Notes: a model not told the origin generated them from the letters alone. DNA of 64,000 nucleotides from Acinetobacter oleivorans DR1 (GCF_000196795.1 NC_014259.1:496001-560000), one strand, 5' to 3'; positions 20,907 to 29,927 are shown, numbered from the stretch's first letter. Numbers and translations: made by a program.

Positions 20907-21794
20907 ATGAGTTATCAATCAATTTTTAGACCAGATGCTTTCGCTAATAAAGTCATTATTGTGACAGGTGGCGGCTCAGGAATTGGCCGTTGTACAGCAC
21001 ATGAGCTTGCAGCCCTTGGCGCTCAAGTGGTGATTACAGGACGAAAAATTGAAAAATTAGAGAAAGTAAGCCAAGAAATTATAGAAGATGGTGGGCGGGT
21101 TCATTTCATTGTTTGTGATAACCGTGAAGAAGAACAAGTGAAAAATATGATTGCCGAAGTGATTGAGAAATTCGGCAAGCTCGATGGTCTTGTAAATAAT
21201 GCGGGTGGCCAGTTCCCGTCAGCTTTAGAGAATATCTCTGCAAATGGTTTTGATGCAGTAGTGCGCAATAATTTGCACGCAACTTTCTATTTAATGCGTG
21301 AAGCTTATAACCAATGGATGGCAAAACATGGCGGCAGTATTGTCAATATGACTGCTGATATGTGGGGCGGCATGCCAGGAATGGGGCATTCTGGAGCTGC
21401 GCGTTCAGGGGTCGATAACTTAACAAAAACAGCATCGGTTGAGTGGGGCAAATCTGGCGTTCGTGTAAATGCGGTTGCACCGGGGTGGATTGTGTCATCT
21501 GGTATGGATAATTATAGCGGTGATTTTGCCAAAGTAATTATTCCAAGTCTTGCTGGCAATGTACCGCTAAAACGTATGGGAACTGAGTCAGAAGTATCGT
21601 CGGCGATTTGTTATTTACTGTCCGATGCTGCAGCTTTTGTGTCCGGTGTAACTCTGCGTATTGATGGCGCTGCGTCGCAAGGAACACGCATGTATCCACT
21701 AGCTGAGGCGACAAATAGTCAGTCTTATAATGGTTTCCATCGTGCATTTATTCCTGAAATTTTTCAGAAAAAAACTGAGGCTGAGGAGGAATAA
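20907..21794 (+). CDS. atuB: AtuB-like short-chain dehydrogenase/reductase
   Basis: A 295-residue SDR. The NAD(P) loop is TGGGSGIGR, followed by NNAGG. The usual YxxxK catalytic pair is not present: the segment reads HSGAARSGVDNLTK, as in peroxisomal trans-2-enoyl-CoA reductase (PECR) and dienoyl-CoA reductases. It is therefore more likely an enoyl-CoA-type reductase than an alcohol dehydrogenase. An in-frame ATG at 20892 would add MDETK; 20907 is chosen on family start (MSYQSIFRPDAF). The atuC start codon lies two bases after its stop, with the ribosome site GAGGAGGA inside its last codons. Confidence 0.87.
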   Translation: MSYQSIFRPDAFANKVIIVTGGGSGIGRCTAHELAALGAQVVITGRKIEKLEKVSQEIIEDGGRVHFIVCDNREEEQVKNMIAEVIEKFGKLDGLVNNAGGQFPSALENISANGFDAVVRNNLHATFYLMREAYNQWMAKHGGSIVNMTADMWGGMPGMGHSGAARSGVDNLTKTASVEWGKSGVRVNAVAPGWIVSSGMDNYSGDFAKVIIPSLAGNVPLKRMGTESEVSSAICYLLSDAAAFVSGVTLRIDGAASQGTRMYPLAEATNSQSYNGFHRAFIPEIFQKKTEAEEE

Positions 21795-21796
21795 CA

Positions 21797-23410
21797 GTGA
21801 CTATTCTCCAATCCGAAATTGCTGTTGGTAGTGAACAGTATCAAAAAAATAAAGAGGCACTACTTACTCAACTGAGTGAAGTCCGTGCAATTCAGCAAAA
21901 AAGTATTGATAAATCGTATGCGGCTAAACCTAAGTTCGATAAAAAAGGCAAGATTTTGCCGCATGAGCGTGTGCGATTGCTGCTAGATGCTGATTCACCT
22001 TTTGTTGAGCTGTGTGGCTTGGTTGGCTACAACATGCATGATGATAAAGATGGTTCAGAAGCTGGTGGTGGTGTAATTGCTGGCATTGGTTTTGTCAGTG
22101 GTGTGCGTTGTCTAGTCTCTGCAAGTAATAGTGCGATCAAAGGTGGAACCATGTCACCGATGGGTGTGCAGAAAACCTTGCGCCTACAAAAAATTGCCTT
22201 AGAACAAAAACTCCCGCTGATTACGCTGACCGAAAGTGGCGGCGCTAACTTAAATTATGCGGCTGAAGTATTTACCTATGGTGGTATGACCTTTGCCAAT
22301 CAGGCACGGTTGTCTGCGGCAGGTATTCCACAACTTGCAGTTATTCATGGCAATGCAACGGCAGGAGGGGCTTATCAACCAGGACTTTCGGATTATGTCA
22401 TTGCTGTACGTAAGCAAACCGAAATGCTTCTTGCAGGGCCACCTTTACTATTAGCTGCGACTGGTGAGGTAGCAACAGCTGAAGAGTTGGGTGGGGCAGA
22501 AATGCACGCACAGGTTGCTGGAACAGCAGAATACTTAGCTGAAAATGATGCTGATGGTATTCGACTTGCACGGGAAATTTTTGAACATCTGAACTGGAAA
22601 GAGCAAATCAAACCAGTTGAAACGATTTATAAAGAACCTCGTTACGATGCTGATGAACTGTTGGGTGTGATTCCAAATGACCCTAAACAACCATTTAACA
22701 TGAAAGAAGTGGTTGCGCGCATTATTGATGATTCAGATTTTCTAGAATTTAAGCAGGAATATGATGATTTAACGGTATGTGGCTGGTCAAAAATTGGCGG
22801 ACTACATATCGGTATTATTACCAATAATGGCCCGATTACACCTCAAGGGGCAGCGAAAGCAGCTCAGTTTATTCATCTGTGTGAACAGACCAAACGTCCG
22901 TTATTGTTCTTACATAACACTACTGGTTTTATGGTGGGAACCGATGCCGAACAAAATGGCATCATCAAACATGGTTCGAAACTGATTCAAGCTGTTGCCA
23001 ATTGTTCTGTACCTAAAATTTCAATTGTTGTGGCAGGGTCATATGGTGCAGGTAACTATGCGATGTGTGGTCGGAGTTTATCGCCAGACTTTATTTTTGC
23101 ATGGCCAAATTCGCATGTTGCTGTAATGGGTGCTGCACAAGCTGGAAAAGTGCTACGCATTGTGGCTGAAGGAAAGCAAAAAGCTTCCGGTCAGGAACCG
23201 AATCCGCAAATGCTCGATTTTCTTGAGCAAAGTACGGCCATGAAATTAGAGCAGCAATCTACCGCACTTTTTAATACTGCCATGTTGCATGATGATGGAA
23301 TTATCGATCCGCGAGATACCCGAAAATTATTAATTTTCCTTTTACAAACCATTTATGAAGCACAGCAACGAGAGCTAAATTCAACTCGTTTTGGTGTGTC
23401 CCGTTTTTAA
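21797..23410 (+). CDS. atuC: Geranyl-CoA-type carboxylase, carboxyltransferase (beta) subunit
   Basis: A 537-residue acyl-CoA carboxylase beta subunit that transfers CO2 from carboxybiotin to a branched enoyl-CoA. Two crotonase-like halves are visible, with TESGGANLNYAAEVF and GNATAGGAYQPGLSDY in the first and GVIPNDPKQPF then GSYGAGNYAMCGR in the second. It starts with GTG, supported by GAGGAGGA seven bases upstream. It resembles methylcrotonyl-CoA carboxylase as strongly as geranyl-CoA carboxylase; the terpenoid assignment rests on the neighbouring atuA and atuB. It pairs with the biotin subunit at 25482. Confidence 0.88.
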   Translation: MTILQSEIAVGSEQYQKNKEALLTQLSEVRAIQQKSIDKSYAAKPKFDKKGKILPHERVRLLLDADSPFVELCGLVGYNMHDDKDGSEAGGGVIAGIGFVSGVRCLVSASNSAIKGGTMSPMGVQKTLRLQKIALEQKLPLITLTESGGANLNYAAEVFTYGGMTFANQARLSAAGIPQLAVIHGNATAGGAYQPGLSDYVIAVRKQTEMLLAGPPLLLAATGEVATAEELGGAEMHAQVAGTAEYLAENDADGIRLAREIFEHLNWKEQIKPVETIYKEPRYDADELLGVIPNDPKQPFNMKEVVARIIDDSDFLEFKQEYDDLTVCGWSKIGGLHIGIITNNGPITPQGAAKAAQFIHLCEQTKRPLLFLHNTTGFMVGTDAEQNGIIKHGSKLIQAVANCSVPKISIVVAGSYGAGNYAMCGRSLSPDFIFAWPNSHVAVMGAAQAGKVLRIVAEGKQKASGQEPNPQMLDFLEQSTAMKLEQQSTALFNTAMLHDDGIIDPRDTRKLLIFLLQTIYEAQQRELNSTRFGVSRF

Positions 23411-23452
23411 TCAACCTTTACCGCAATTAAAAAAATTAATAGGAATAACACA

Positions 23453-24610
23453 ATGAAATTTACTGCCGAACATGAAGCATTACGCCGTACAGCTCGCCAA
23501 TTTGTTCAAAATGAGCTGAATCCACATATTCCAGAATGGGAAGCTGCGGGGAAATTTCCAATCCACGATGTATTTAAAAAGATGGGTGATCTTGGTTTAT
23601 TGGGGATTTGTAAGCCTGAGGAAAATGGCGGTTTAGCGTTAGATTATTCTTATAACCTTGTGGTTGCAGAAGAAATTGGCTATGCAGCTTGTGGCGGGGT
23701 ACCTTTAGCAATTGGTGTACAAACGGACATGGCAACACCTGCTTTGGCGCGTTTTGGTAGTAAAGAATTACGCGATGAGTTTTTAACACCAGCGATTGCT
23801 GGGGAATATGTTGCCTCAATTGCAGTATCGGAAGTGCATGCCGGTTCGGATGTTGCTGCTATTAAAACGACTGCTAAAAAAGATGGCGATGACTATGTCA
23901 TTAACGGCAGCAAAATGTGGATTACCAACTCACTGCAGGCTGATTTCTTCTGCCTATTGGCGAACACATCTGACGATAAACCTCACGTTAATAAGTCGAT
24001 GATTATTGTGCCAGCAAAAAACAAAGGGATTAGTTTTTCAGAGCCACTTAATAAATTAGGGATGCGTTCAACGACCACAGCGCAGGTTTATTTAGACAAT
24101 GTACGTGTACCACAGCGTAACTTAGTGGGTGTCGAAGGCATGGGCTTCATGATGCAAATGATGCAATTTCAGGAAGAGCGCCTATGGGCTTGTGCCAATG
24201 CGATTGGCGGGTTGGAAAATTTAATCCAAAAGACCATCGACTATACAAAAGAGCGGACCACTTTTGGTCAACCCCTCATTAATAACCAATATATCCATTT
24301 TCGTTTTGCCGAACTCATGACCGAAGTGGAAGCGCTTAAAGCCTTAACCTATCAAGCGTGTGAACAGCATATTGCTGGTGAAGATGTGACCAAGCTGGCA
24401 TCTATGGCAAAACTTAAAGCTGGACGTTTAACTCGTGAAGTTGCCGATAGTTGTCTGCAATACTGGGGTGGCAACGGCTTTATGTGGGATAACCCTGCAT
24501 CACAGCTGTATCGTGATGGCCGTTTAGGCTCTATTGGCGGTGGTGCAGATGAGATTATGTTGGGGATTATCTGTAAGTTAATGGACATTCTGCCTAAAAA
24601 GCAGAAATAA
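23453..24610 (+). CDS. atuD: AtuD-like citronellyl-CoA dehydrogenase
   Basis: A 385-residue acyl-CoA dehydrogenase. FAD-binding stretches are AVSEVHAGSDVAAI and NGSKMWITNSLQAD. The C-terminal loop is SIGGGADEIM, again Gly at the medium-chain Glu position. The probable base is Glu242 in QFQEERLWA, as in isovaleryl-type enzymes. In the Pseudomonas pathway AtuD oxidises citronellyl-CoA to geranyl-CoA. Its place between the carboxylase beta subunit and the hydratase matches that cluster. AGGAAT lies seven bases before the ATG. Confidence 0.88.
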   Translation: MKFTAEHEALRRTARQFVQNELNPHIPEWEAAGKFPIHDVFKKMGDLGLLGICKPEENGGLALDYSYNLVVAEEIGYAACGGVPLAIGVQTDMATPALARFGSKELRDEFLTPAIAGEYVASIAVSEVHAGSDVAAIKTTAKKDGDDYVINGSKMWITNSLQADFFCLLANTSDDKPHVNKSMIIVPAKNKGISFSEPLNKLGMRSTTTAQVYLDNVRVPQRNLVGVEGMGFMMQMMQFQEERLWACANAIGGLENLIQKTIDYTKERTTFGQPLINNQYIHFRFAELMTEVEALKALTYQACEQHIAGEDVTKLASMAKLKAGRLTREVADSCLQYWGGNGFMWDNPASQLYRDGRLGSIGGGADEIMLGIICKLMDILPKKQK

Positions 24611-24626
24611 AAATAAGGAATACACC

Positions 24627-25463
24627 ATGACACTTTCGATATCTCTACAAGCCCTAGATCTTGATGACAGCATTCAATTAGAACAAGACGGCAGTATTCT
24701 ATATCTCTGGTTAAATCGACCAGAGAGCCGTAATGCCATGAACTTGAAGATGGTCAATGCCATTCAACAAGTCTTTAATGCTATTCGCGATGACCTTTCA
24801 ATTCGTGCGGTAATTATCCGTGGGGAAGGCGGAACCTTTTGTGCAGGTGGTGATATTAAAGATATGGCTGCTTTACGCGTTGAAGCAACTAACGTTGGTA
24901 GCCTGCAACCTTATACTGATTTTAACCGCCGTTTTGGTGCCATGCTTGAGCAAGTTGAAGCTGCTCCGCAAACGGTTGTAGTGATTTTAGAAGGTGCTGT
25001 TTTAGGTGGTGGTTTTGGTTTGGCCTGTGTTTCCGATGTTGCGATTAGTCGTGACAATGCCCAGTTTGGTTTACCTGAAACAGGGCTTGGTGTGATTCCT
25101 GCACAAATTGCTCCTTTTGTGGTGAAACGTATTGGCCTGACTCAGGCGCGCCGACTTGCTTTACTCGGCATGCGTTTTGAGGGCCATACAGCACTTAGTA
25201 CCGGAGTGGTTCATCAAATTGCACATAATGAAATCGAATTAGAGCAAGCTCTAGAGGAAACCATTCAACACATTAAACGAGCAGCTCCTCAAGCTTCGCG
25301 TGTGACTAAAGCACTGTTACATCGAACACTCAATGAGCCTTTGAGTGATTTACTAGATGATGCTGCACAGCAGTTTGCCCAAGCGGTTGGTGGGGCTGAA
25401 GGACAAGAGGGAACGATGGCTTTTATCCAGAAACGGTTGCCAAACTGGGCTGATGAGCCATAA
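24627..25463 (+). CDS. atuE: AtuE-like enoyl-CoA hydratase (isohexenylglutaconyl-CoA hydratase candidate)
   Basis: A 278-residue crotonase-family protein. The oxyanion-hole segments are GGTFCAGGDIKDM and GAVLGGGFGLACVSD. The general Glu of hydratases is present in FGLPETGLGVIP. In the atu pathway this enzyme hydrates isohexenylglutaconyl-CoA after carboxylation of geranyl-CoA. Position in the operon supports this; the sequence alone says only hydratase/isomerase. An AAGGAA site lies eight bases before the start. The N-terminal extension of about 20 residues is longer than in E. coli homologues. Confidence 0.86.
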   Translation: MTLSISLQALDLDDSIQLEQDGSILYLWLNRPESRNAMNLKMVNAIQQVFNAIRDDLSIRAVIIRGEGGTFCAGGDIKDMAALRVEATNVGSLQPYTDFNRRFGAMLEQVEAAPQTVVVILEGAVLGGGFGLACVSDVAISRDNAQFGLPETGLGVIPAQIAPFVVKRIGLTQARRLALLGMRFEGHTALSTGVVHQIAHNEIELEQALEETIQHIKRAAPQASRVTKALLHRTLNEPLSDLLDDAAQQFAQAVGGAEGQEGTMAFIQKRLPNWADEP

Positions 25464-25481
25464 GAGATAAGGATAAAAATA

Positions 25482-27422
25482 ATGAAATTTTCAAAAGTAC
25501 TGGTTGCCAATCGTGGTGAAATTGCAGTTCGAGTCATGCAAACTGCTAAGGCAATGGGTTATCAAACTGTCGCAGTTTATTCTGATGCTGACCGTAACGC
25601 TCGCCATGTGCAAGAGGCGGATGAAGCTGTTTATATTGGTGCTTCAAAAGTATCTGACTCTTATCTTTCAATTGCCAAAATAATAGATGCATGTAAAAAA
25701 ACTGGGGCGGACGCTGTGCATCCGGGTTATGGTTTTTTGTCTGAAAATACTGATTTTGCTCAGGCATGTATAGATAACCAGATTACCTTTATTGGGCCTA
25801 CTGCTTCTGCAATTGAGTTAATGGGCAGTAAACGCCTTTCAAAAATTGCCATGATTGAAGCAGGTGTCCCTTGTGTACCTGGTTATGAAGGAGACCGACA
25901 AGACCTTGAATATTTAGCAGCTCAAGCAGAACAGGTTGGCTTTCCAATTATGGTCAAAGCTTCTGCGGGTGGTGGTGGTCGTGGTATGCGTTTGGTACAG
26001 CAAGCATCCGAATTGGTTGAGGCATTGCAAACCGCACGTTCCGAAGCTGAAAATGCATTTGGTTCTGGCGAGCTCATTTTAGAAAAAGCAGTCATTGCGC
26101 CACGTCATGTCGAAATTCAGGTTTTTGGTGATACTCACGGCAATTATGTGTATTTATTTGAGCGTGATTGTTCGATTCAACGCCGTCACCAAAAGGTTGT
26201 TGAAGAAGCACCATGTCCTGTCATGACGCCTGAATTGCGTCAGAAAATGGGTGAGGCTGCTGTAGCAGCGGCTAAAGCATGTGCTTATGTCGGGGCTGGT
26301 ACAGTTGAGTTTTTGCTAGATGCATCGGGTGCATTTTATTTTTTAGAAATGAATACCCGTTTACAGGTAGAGCACCCAGTCACTGAGCTTATTACTGGAT
26401 TAGATTTAGTTGAATGGCAGTTACGTGTCGCGAATGGTGAGCAGTTACCGTTAAAGCAACAAGAATTGATCTTACATGGACATGCGATCGAAGTGCGTTT
26501 GTATGCAGAAGACCCACGTCAAGATTTCTTACCACAAACAGGCCAAGTCTTACGTTGGCAGCCAGCAACATTGCCAAATGTACGAATAGATCATGGTATG
26601 TTGGCAACTGATGAAGTTAGCCCTTTTTATGACCCTATGGTGGCGAAAGTGATCGCATACGGTAAAACCCGTGAGGATGCAATTCGCTTACTTGCTCGTG
26701 CCGTAGATGATTGTATTTTGCTAGGTGTAAACAGTAATAAGCAGTTCTTGGTCAATTTACTGCGCCATCCAGTTGTTGTTACAGGGGATACCAATACAGC
26801 GTTCATTCAACAGCATTTTCAAAACGACAGTAGTCTACATAAGCAGGTTCTGTCTTTAGAAACTTTAGCGATTGCAGCGGCATTATTTAGTCAAAGTAAA
26901 AGTACTACGGTGTGGCAAACTGGGCTTGGAGTGCCATTACCATTAAAATTTAAATATGATGATCAGCAAATTCAATTACAGCTTTCATCGGTAAATAACA
27001 CGTTTACGGTACAGCTCTGCGATCAAACAGTTTATATTGAAGTGCTTGAGAGAACGCCAGAGCAATTAGTTTATTTAATTGATGGTGTACGTTGCCGTGT
27101 GCAATATGTATTAGATGGTGATCAGCTTTACTTAGATCGAGAGAATGGCAATCTTGCGATACGAAATGTGACTTATGCTGCTCCTGAAATAGCTGATGTG
27201 GCTGGTGATGGCAATATTCGTGCGCCGATGGATGGCGCTGTGGTAAATATTTTGGTTAATAAAGGCGATCAAGTCGTGAAAGGTCAAACTTTATTAGTAC
27301 TTGAAGCCATGAAAATTCAGCAACAGATTAAATCTGATGTGGATGGTGTAGTTGATGACGTGTTAGGACAACAGGGGCAACAAGTAAAAAAACGACAAAT
27401 GTTATTTAGTATTCAAATTTAA
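25482..27422 (+). CDS. atuF: Geranyl-CoA-type carboxylase, biotin-containing (alpha) subunit
   Basis: A 646-residue biotin carboxylase plus carrier subunit. The ATP-grasp domain shows KASAGGGGRGMR, then FERDCSIQRRHQKVVEEAP and the EMNTRLQVEHPVTE motif. The C-terminal biotinyl domain carries the target lysine K611 in EAMKIQ. About 120 residues between them would be the linker/BT domain contacting AtuC. It is last in the operon, 18 bases after atuE, and closed by a terminator. The same architecture is found in methylcrotonyl-CoA carboxylase, so context decides the name. Confidence 0.9.
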   Translation: MKFSKVLVANRGEIAVRVMQTAKAMGYQTVAVYSDADRNARHVQEADEAVYIGASKVSDSYLSIAKIIDACKKTGADAVHPGYGFLSENTDFAQACIDNQITFIGPTASAIELMGSKRLSKIAMIEAGVPCVPGYEGDRQDLEYLAAQAEQVGFPIMVKASAGGGGRGMRLVQQASELVEALQTARSEAENAFGSGELILEKAVIAPRHVEIQVFGDTHGNYVYLFERDCSIQRRHQKVVEEAPCPVMTPELRQKMGEAAVAAAKACAYVGAGTVEFLLDASGAFYFLEMNTRLQVEHPVTELITGLDLVEWQLRVANGEQLPLKQQELILHGHAIEVRLYAEDPRQDFLPQTGQVLRWQPATLPNVRIDHGMLATDEVSPFYDPMVAKVIAYGKTREDAIRLLARAVDDCILLGVNSNKQFLVNLLRHPVVVTGDTNTAFIQQHFQNDSSLHKQVLSLETLAIAAALFSQSKSTTVWQTGLGVPLPLKFKYDDQQIQLQLSSVNNTFTVQLCDQTVYIEVLERTPEQLVYLIDGVRCRVQYVLDGDQLYLDRENGNLAIRNVTYAAPEIADVAGDGNIRAPMDGAVVNILVNKGDQVVKGQTLLVLEAMKIQQQIKSDVDGVVDDVLGQQGQQVKKRQMLFSIQI

Positions 27423-27429
27423 TTAAAAA

Positions 27430-27453
27430 ACCGCTCTATTTGAGCGGTATTTA
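27430..27453. terminator. Terminator of the atu operon
   Basis: Stem ACCGCTC/GAGCGGT (27430-27436 with 27442-27448) preceded by an A-run and followed by ATTTATTTT, eight bases after the atuF stop. It lies between converging transcripts and may serve both. Confidence 0.9.
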
Positions 27454-27474
27454 TTTTCGATCAGTAGTTTTGAG

Positions 27475-27894
27475 TTATTCTCCATCTGCCTCTGCGATCA
27501 ACTGACTTGCTTTTTTTAGGCTATACAAGAGTTGACCTAAAAGGACCTCTTTATTACTCAGCGTGACCATGACCATCGGGTGATGAATTGCTGGAATAGC
27601 CGTCAGAATAGCCTTACCATTATCTGCATCTAAAGTAATGTTATTACAGCCAGTGAGCTGAATCTCTTTTAAAAATGCAGTGACCATTGCCAAAATTGAG
27701 CTACTCACTGCTGCTAACTTGGTGGTGTTATGGTAGTTTTTATGACTTACTGTTGCTAATTCAAAACCATCAGAAGAGCAAATCATGACAAAATCTACAC
27801 CACGCGTATTCATCAAAATATTATGAGCTTCAGTTTTTGCTAGCTGTAGCAATTGTGTCGGTGCGGTGCGTTTCTGAGTTGGAATACTAAGCAT
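27475..27894 (-). CDS. Roadblock/LC7-domain protein (second in module)
   Basis: A 139-residue Roadblock/LC7-fold protein. It has an N-terminal helix, then the typical strand pair around VDFVMICSSDGFELATVSHK, a long helix with AAVSSSILAMVTAFLKE, and the closing strands around AILTAIPAIHHPMVMVTLS. Such proteins act as regulators or activating partners of small Ras-like GTPases. It is the last gene of the four-gene module. Its ATG at 27894 lies inside the end of the GTPase gene; AAGGGA six bases upstream favours this over the ATG at 27900. The overlap indicates translational coupling with the GTPase. Confidence 0.85.
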   Translation of the reverse strand: MLSIPTQKRTAPTQLLQLAKTEAHNILMNTRGVDFVMICSSDGFELATVSHKNYHNTTKLAAVSSSILAMVTAFLKEIQLTGCNNITLDADNGKAILTAIPAIHHPMVMVTLSNKEVLLGQLLYSLKKASQLIAEADGE

Positions 27895-28447
27895 GATCAT
27901 TCCCTTGAGATGTTAAGCCTACTTTGATTTCAAGTGATGCAATTAATGATTCAACCATCATTAAAATTTGTTCTTGCTCGCGTGCATCAATAAAAAACAA
28001 TGGATATGACAGTTCGTTTTCTTTTATCCAATGACGATATTGTTGAAGTGACGATTCTTTATTTTCGTCAACATGCGTAATACCAATCGCAATATTATCG
28101 TTATAATTTTTAAAAGTTTCTAAGTAGCTTTCTAGCTCGTCAATCGGATTAGGACTATTGTGATCTAATAATAAAATAATGCCAATTGCACCTTCACAAA
28201 TGACCGACCATATAAAATCAAAACGGCTTTGTCCTGGGGTGCCATAGAGTCCGATTTTGATTCCATCATCTAAAGTAATTTCACCATAGTCAATGCCTAC
28301 AGTGGTCTGGGTTTTCTGGTGGCTTTGTACATCAGTGTTGAATGCTTCTGTTTCAAGAATTGGAATTTCAGATAGCGATTTAATCGCTTCTGTTTTACCT
28401 GCCCCCATACTACCTGCAAAGACAATTTTATATTGCTGTATAATCAT
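27887..28447 (-). CDS. Small Ras-like GTPase (COG2229/MglA-like)
   Basis: A 186-residue GTPase of the type found next to Roadblock proteins. The P-loop is GSMGAGKT (residues 12-19). The second switch reads YGTPGQSRFDF, where classical Ras proteins have DTAGQ; this Asp-to-Gly form is normal in the COG2229 group. The guanine-specificity motif is THVD, a variant of NKxD. There is no lipid-attachment motif or membrane segment. It starts eight bases after the 321-residue gene and overlaps the following Roadblock gene, so the complex is probably made from one message. Confidence 0.88.
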   Translation of the reverse strand: MIIQQYKIVFAGSMGAGKTEAIKSLSEIPILETEAFNTDVQSHQKTQTTVGIDYGEITLDDGIKIGLYGTPGQSRFDFIWSVICEGAIGIILLLDHNSPNPIDELESYLETFKNYNDNIAIGITHVDENKESSLQQYRHWIKENELSYPLFFIDAREQEQILMMVESLIASLEIKVGLTSQGNDHA

Positions 28448-28455
28448 AACTTCCC

Positions 28456-29421
28456 TTAAAGACCAAAACGCCGTCTAATCTTCCCTATAAAATTTTTAAA
28501 AAAATGATTGTCTGTATTTGAGTTTTCTAAATAAGAATTTGGTGTGTAAGCACATTTATTCGCAGAAATAAATTTTCCATTATTTGCCATTAAACAAGCG
28601 GTAACGAAGCGCAAGACATCATCAATTGACAAGTTCAGCTGGTTAGCCACATCAGTAATTTTTGCTCCCTGTATAAAACAAGCAGAGAGTTGTAGGCTCA
28701 CTTTTCTATATTCTTTTTGGTAGGGTTGTGGCCAGTGGTCAATTTTAAAATATTTATCTTCTGTAGCTAGATTTCCAAAGTTTTTTGAATGCCAAATCAA
28801 ATTCCATAGCCAGTCCTGCAAATAGTAGTTTTTTTTACGAGACACTTTCGTGAAGTCAGAGGTTTTAGCAAAAGTGAAATCAAAGCTTTGATTGGTTTGA
28901 GTTTGTTGGCGTGATGGTTCCAACCAAGCCATCTGAGTCCTGTTATCAATAATGGCGAGAGTGCCTTTATCATCAAAAAGGTATAGTTTGGCATGTTTTG
29001 GGCTGTGCAAATTCCTTATAAATTTATCATCAATGAGCATGGGCTCATTTGATAAATCTGAAACTACGACAGTCTTCTTTTGATTTAAATAAGATATTAG
29101 GTTTATTTGTAGCCAGTCTAATAGAGATTCTACTTTTTCTAGTGGCAGATGCAGGGTATGTTCATCAAGTTGATATCCATTTTGTGAGGGAGTTTTAGTA
29201 ATTTTTAAATAAGGACATCTTTTCTTTTGAAGGATGTTTTGAATATTATCTGAATCAAAAAAGTTTTCATTAATTAATAATAGATCAATATGACTGTTAG
29301 AAATATTAACCCAATTAATACTATACTCATTAGATATTAACTTTCTGATTAAAGTTTTTAATTCATCTAAAACTTTTAAGCTTAAACCAGTAGTAGCAAT
29401 ATTTATGTAATTCCTATCCAT
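28456..29421 (-). CDS. Unrecognised 321-residue protein of the GTPase/Roadblock module
   Basis: I do not recognise this protein. The N-terminal 100 residues look alpha/beta (NIATTGLSLKVLDELKTLI… then HIDLLLINENFF), loosely like a degenerate receiver or flavodoxin fold, without an obvious phosphoacceptor pattern. The middle is rich in aromatic and charged residues. Residues about 245-290 (KITDVANQLNLSIDDVLRF) look like a helix-turn-helix, which recalls the DUF742 partner of actinobacterial conservons, though I see no clear homology. The C-terminus is basic (GKIRRRFGL). It is the only unexplained member of the module, and its lower-complexity AT-rich codons suggest low expression or recent divergence. 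Confidence 0.7.
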   Translation of the reverse strand: MDRNYINIATTGLSLKVLDELKTLIRKLISNEYSINWVNISNSHIDLLLINENFFDSDNIQNILQKKRCPYLKITKTPSQNGYQLDEHTLHLPLEKVESLLDWLQINLISYLNQKKTVVVSDLSNEPMLIDDKFIRNLHSPKHAKLYLFDDKGTLAIIDNRTQMAWLEPSRQQTQTNQSFDFTFAKTSDFTKVSRKKNYYLQDWLWNLIWHSKNFGNLATEDKYFKIDHWPQPYQKEYRKVSLQLSACFIQGAKITDVANQLNLSIDDVLRFVTACLMANNGKFISANKCAYTPNSYLENSNTDNHFFKNFIGKIRRRFGL

Positions 29422-29504
29422 AGTATCACATTAAGTTTTATTGAGTAATATAATAGTTTTAATATGCTTTTTATAATAAATATAAAAAGCATATCTTAGA
29501 TTAA

Positions 29505-29864
29505 TTAGCTAAAGTCTAGCTCTTTTTCAAATGACTTTAACTCATGACGAGCCATAGCCAAGTTCGATTTAGCACGATCAAGCACTAAGTAAAGGAATAA
29601 ATTATTATTACTTTCTAGAGGTCGAATTAAGTGGTAAGCCTTACCCAATGTAATTAAAATGTCTTCAATATTGTCATTTAATTTCAAAGCATTGGCGATA
29701 TTTCGCTTTGCACGAACTACTTCTGTATTTCCAGCAGCCGCCAATTCTAAATCAATTTCCCCACCACCTTGTGTTGCAAGTGATAATCCACTTTCTGAAT
29801 CAACAAGTGCAGAAGCAATAAAACCATCAATTTCAGTTAAGCTATCTAAAGAAAGTTTAGCCAT
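29505..29864 (-). CDS. Roadblock/LC7-domain protein (first in module)
   Basis: A 119-residue Roadblock/LC7 protein, distinct from the one at 27475. Signature strands are GFIASALVDSESGLSLATQG followed by the long helix LAAAGNTEVVRAKRNIANAL. The C-terminal part has IEDILITLGKAYHLIRPLE, the family's second half. It is acidic and has no signal peptide. GAGAGAT about six bases before the ATG is a good ribosome site. It is the promoter-proximal gene; an 83-base gap to the next gene could allow different expression levels. Confidence 0.85.
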   Translation of the reverse strand: MAKLSLDSLTEIDGFIASALVDSESGLSLATQGGGEIDLELAAAGNTEVVRAKRNIANALKLNDNIEDILITLGKAYHLIRPLESNNNLFLYLVLDRAKSNLAMARHELKSFEKELDFS

Positions 29865-29897
29865 GTTTTTATCTCTCAGGATTCTAAAGTTATATTT

Positions 29898-29919
29898 ACT
29901 ACTTTTTCCTAAAAGTAGT
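29898..29919 (-). promoter_or_regulatory. Hairpin at the 5' end of the GTPase/Roadblock mRNA
   Basis: A 9-bp perfect inverted repeat (29898-29906 with 29911-29919, arm ACTACTTTT) and a four-base loop reading AGGA on the minus strand. From the promoter just upstream, transcription should start near 29921, so the RNA would begin with this stem. It may protect the message or be an operator. Confidence 0.5.
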
Positions 29920-29927
29920 TAAAATTC

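Noticed and set aside
27430..27453. Possible riboswitch or attenuator after atuF
   Set aside because: A simple terminator stem explains it fully.
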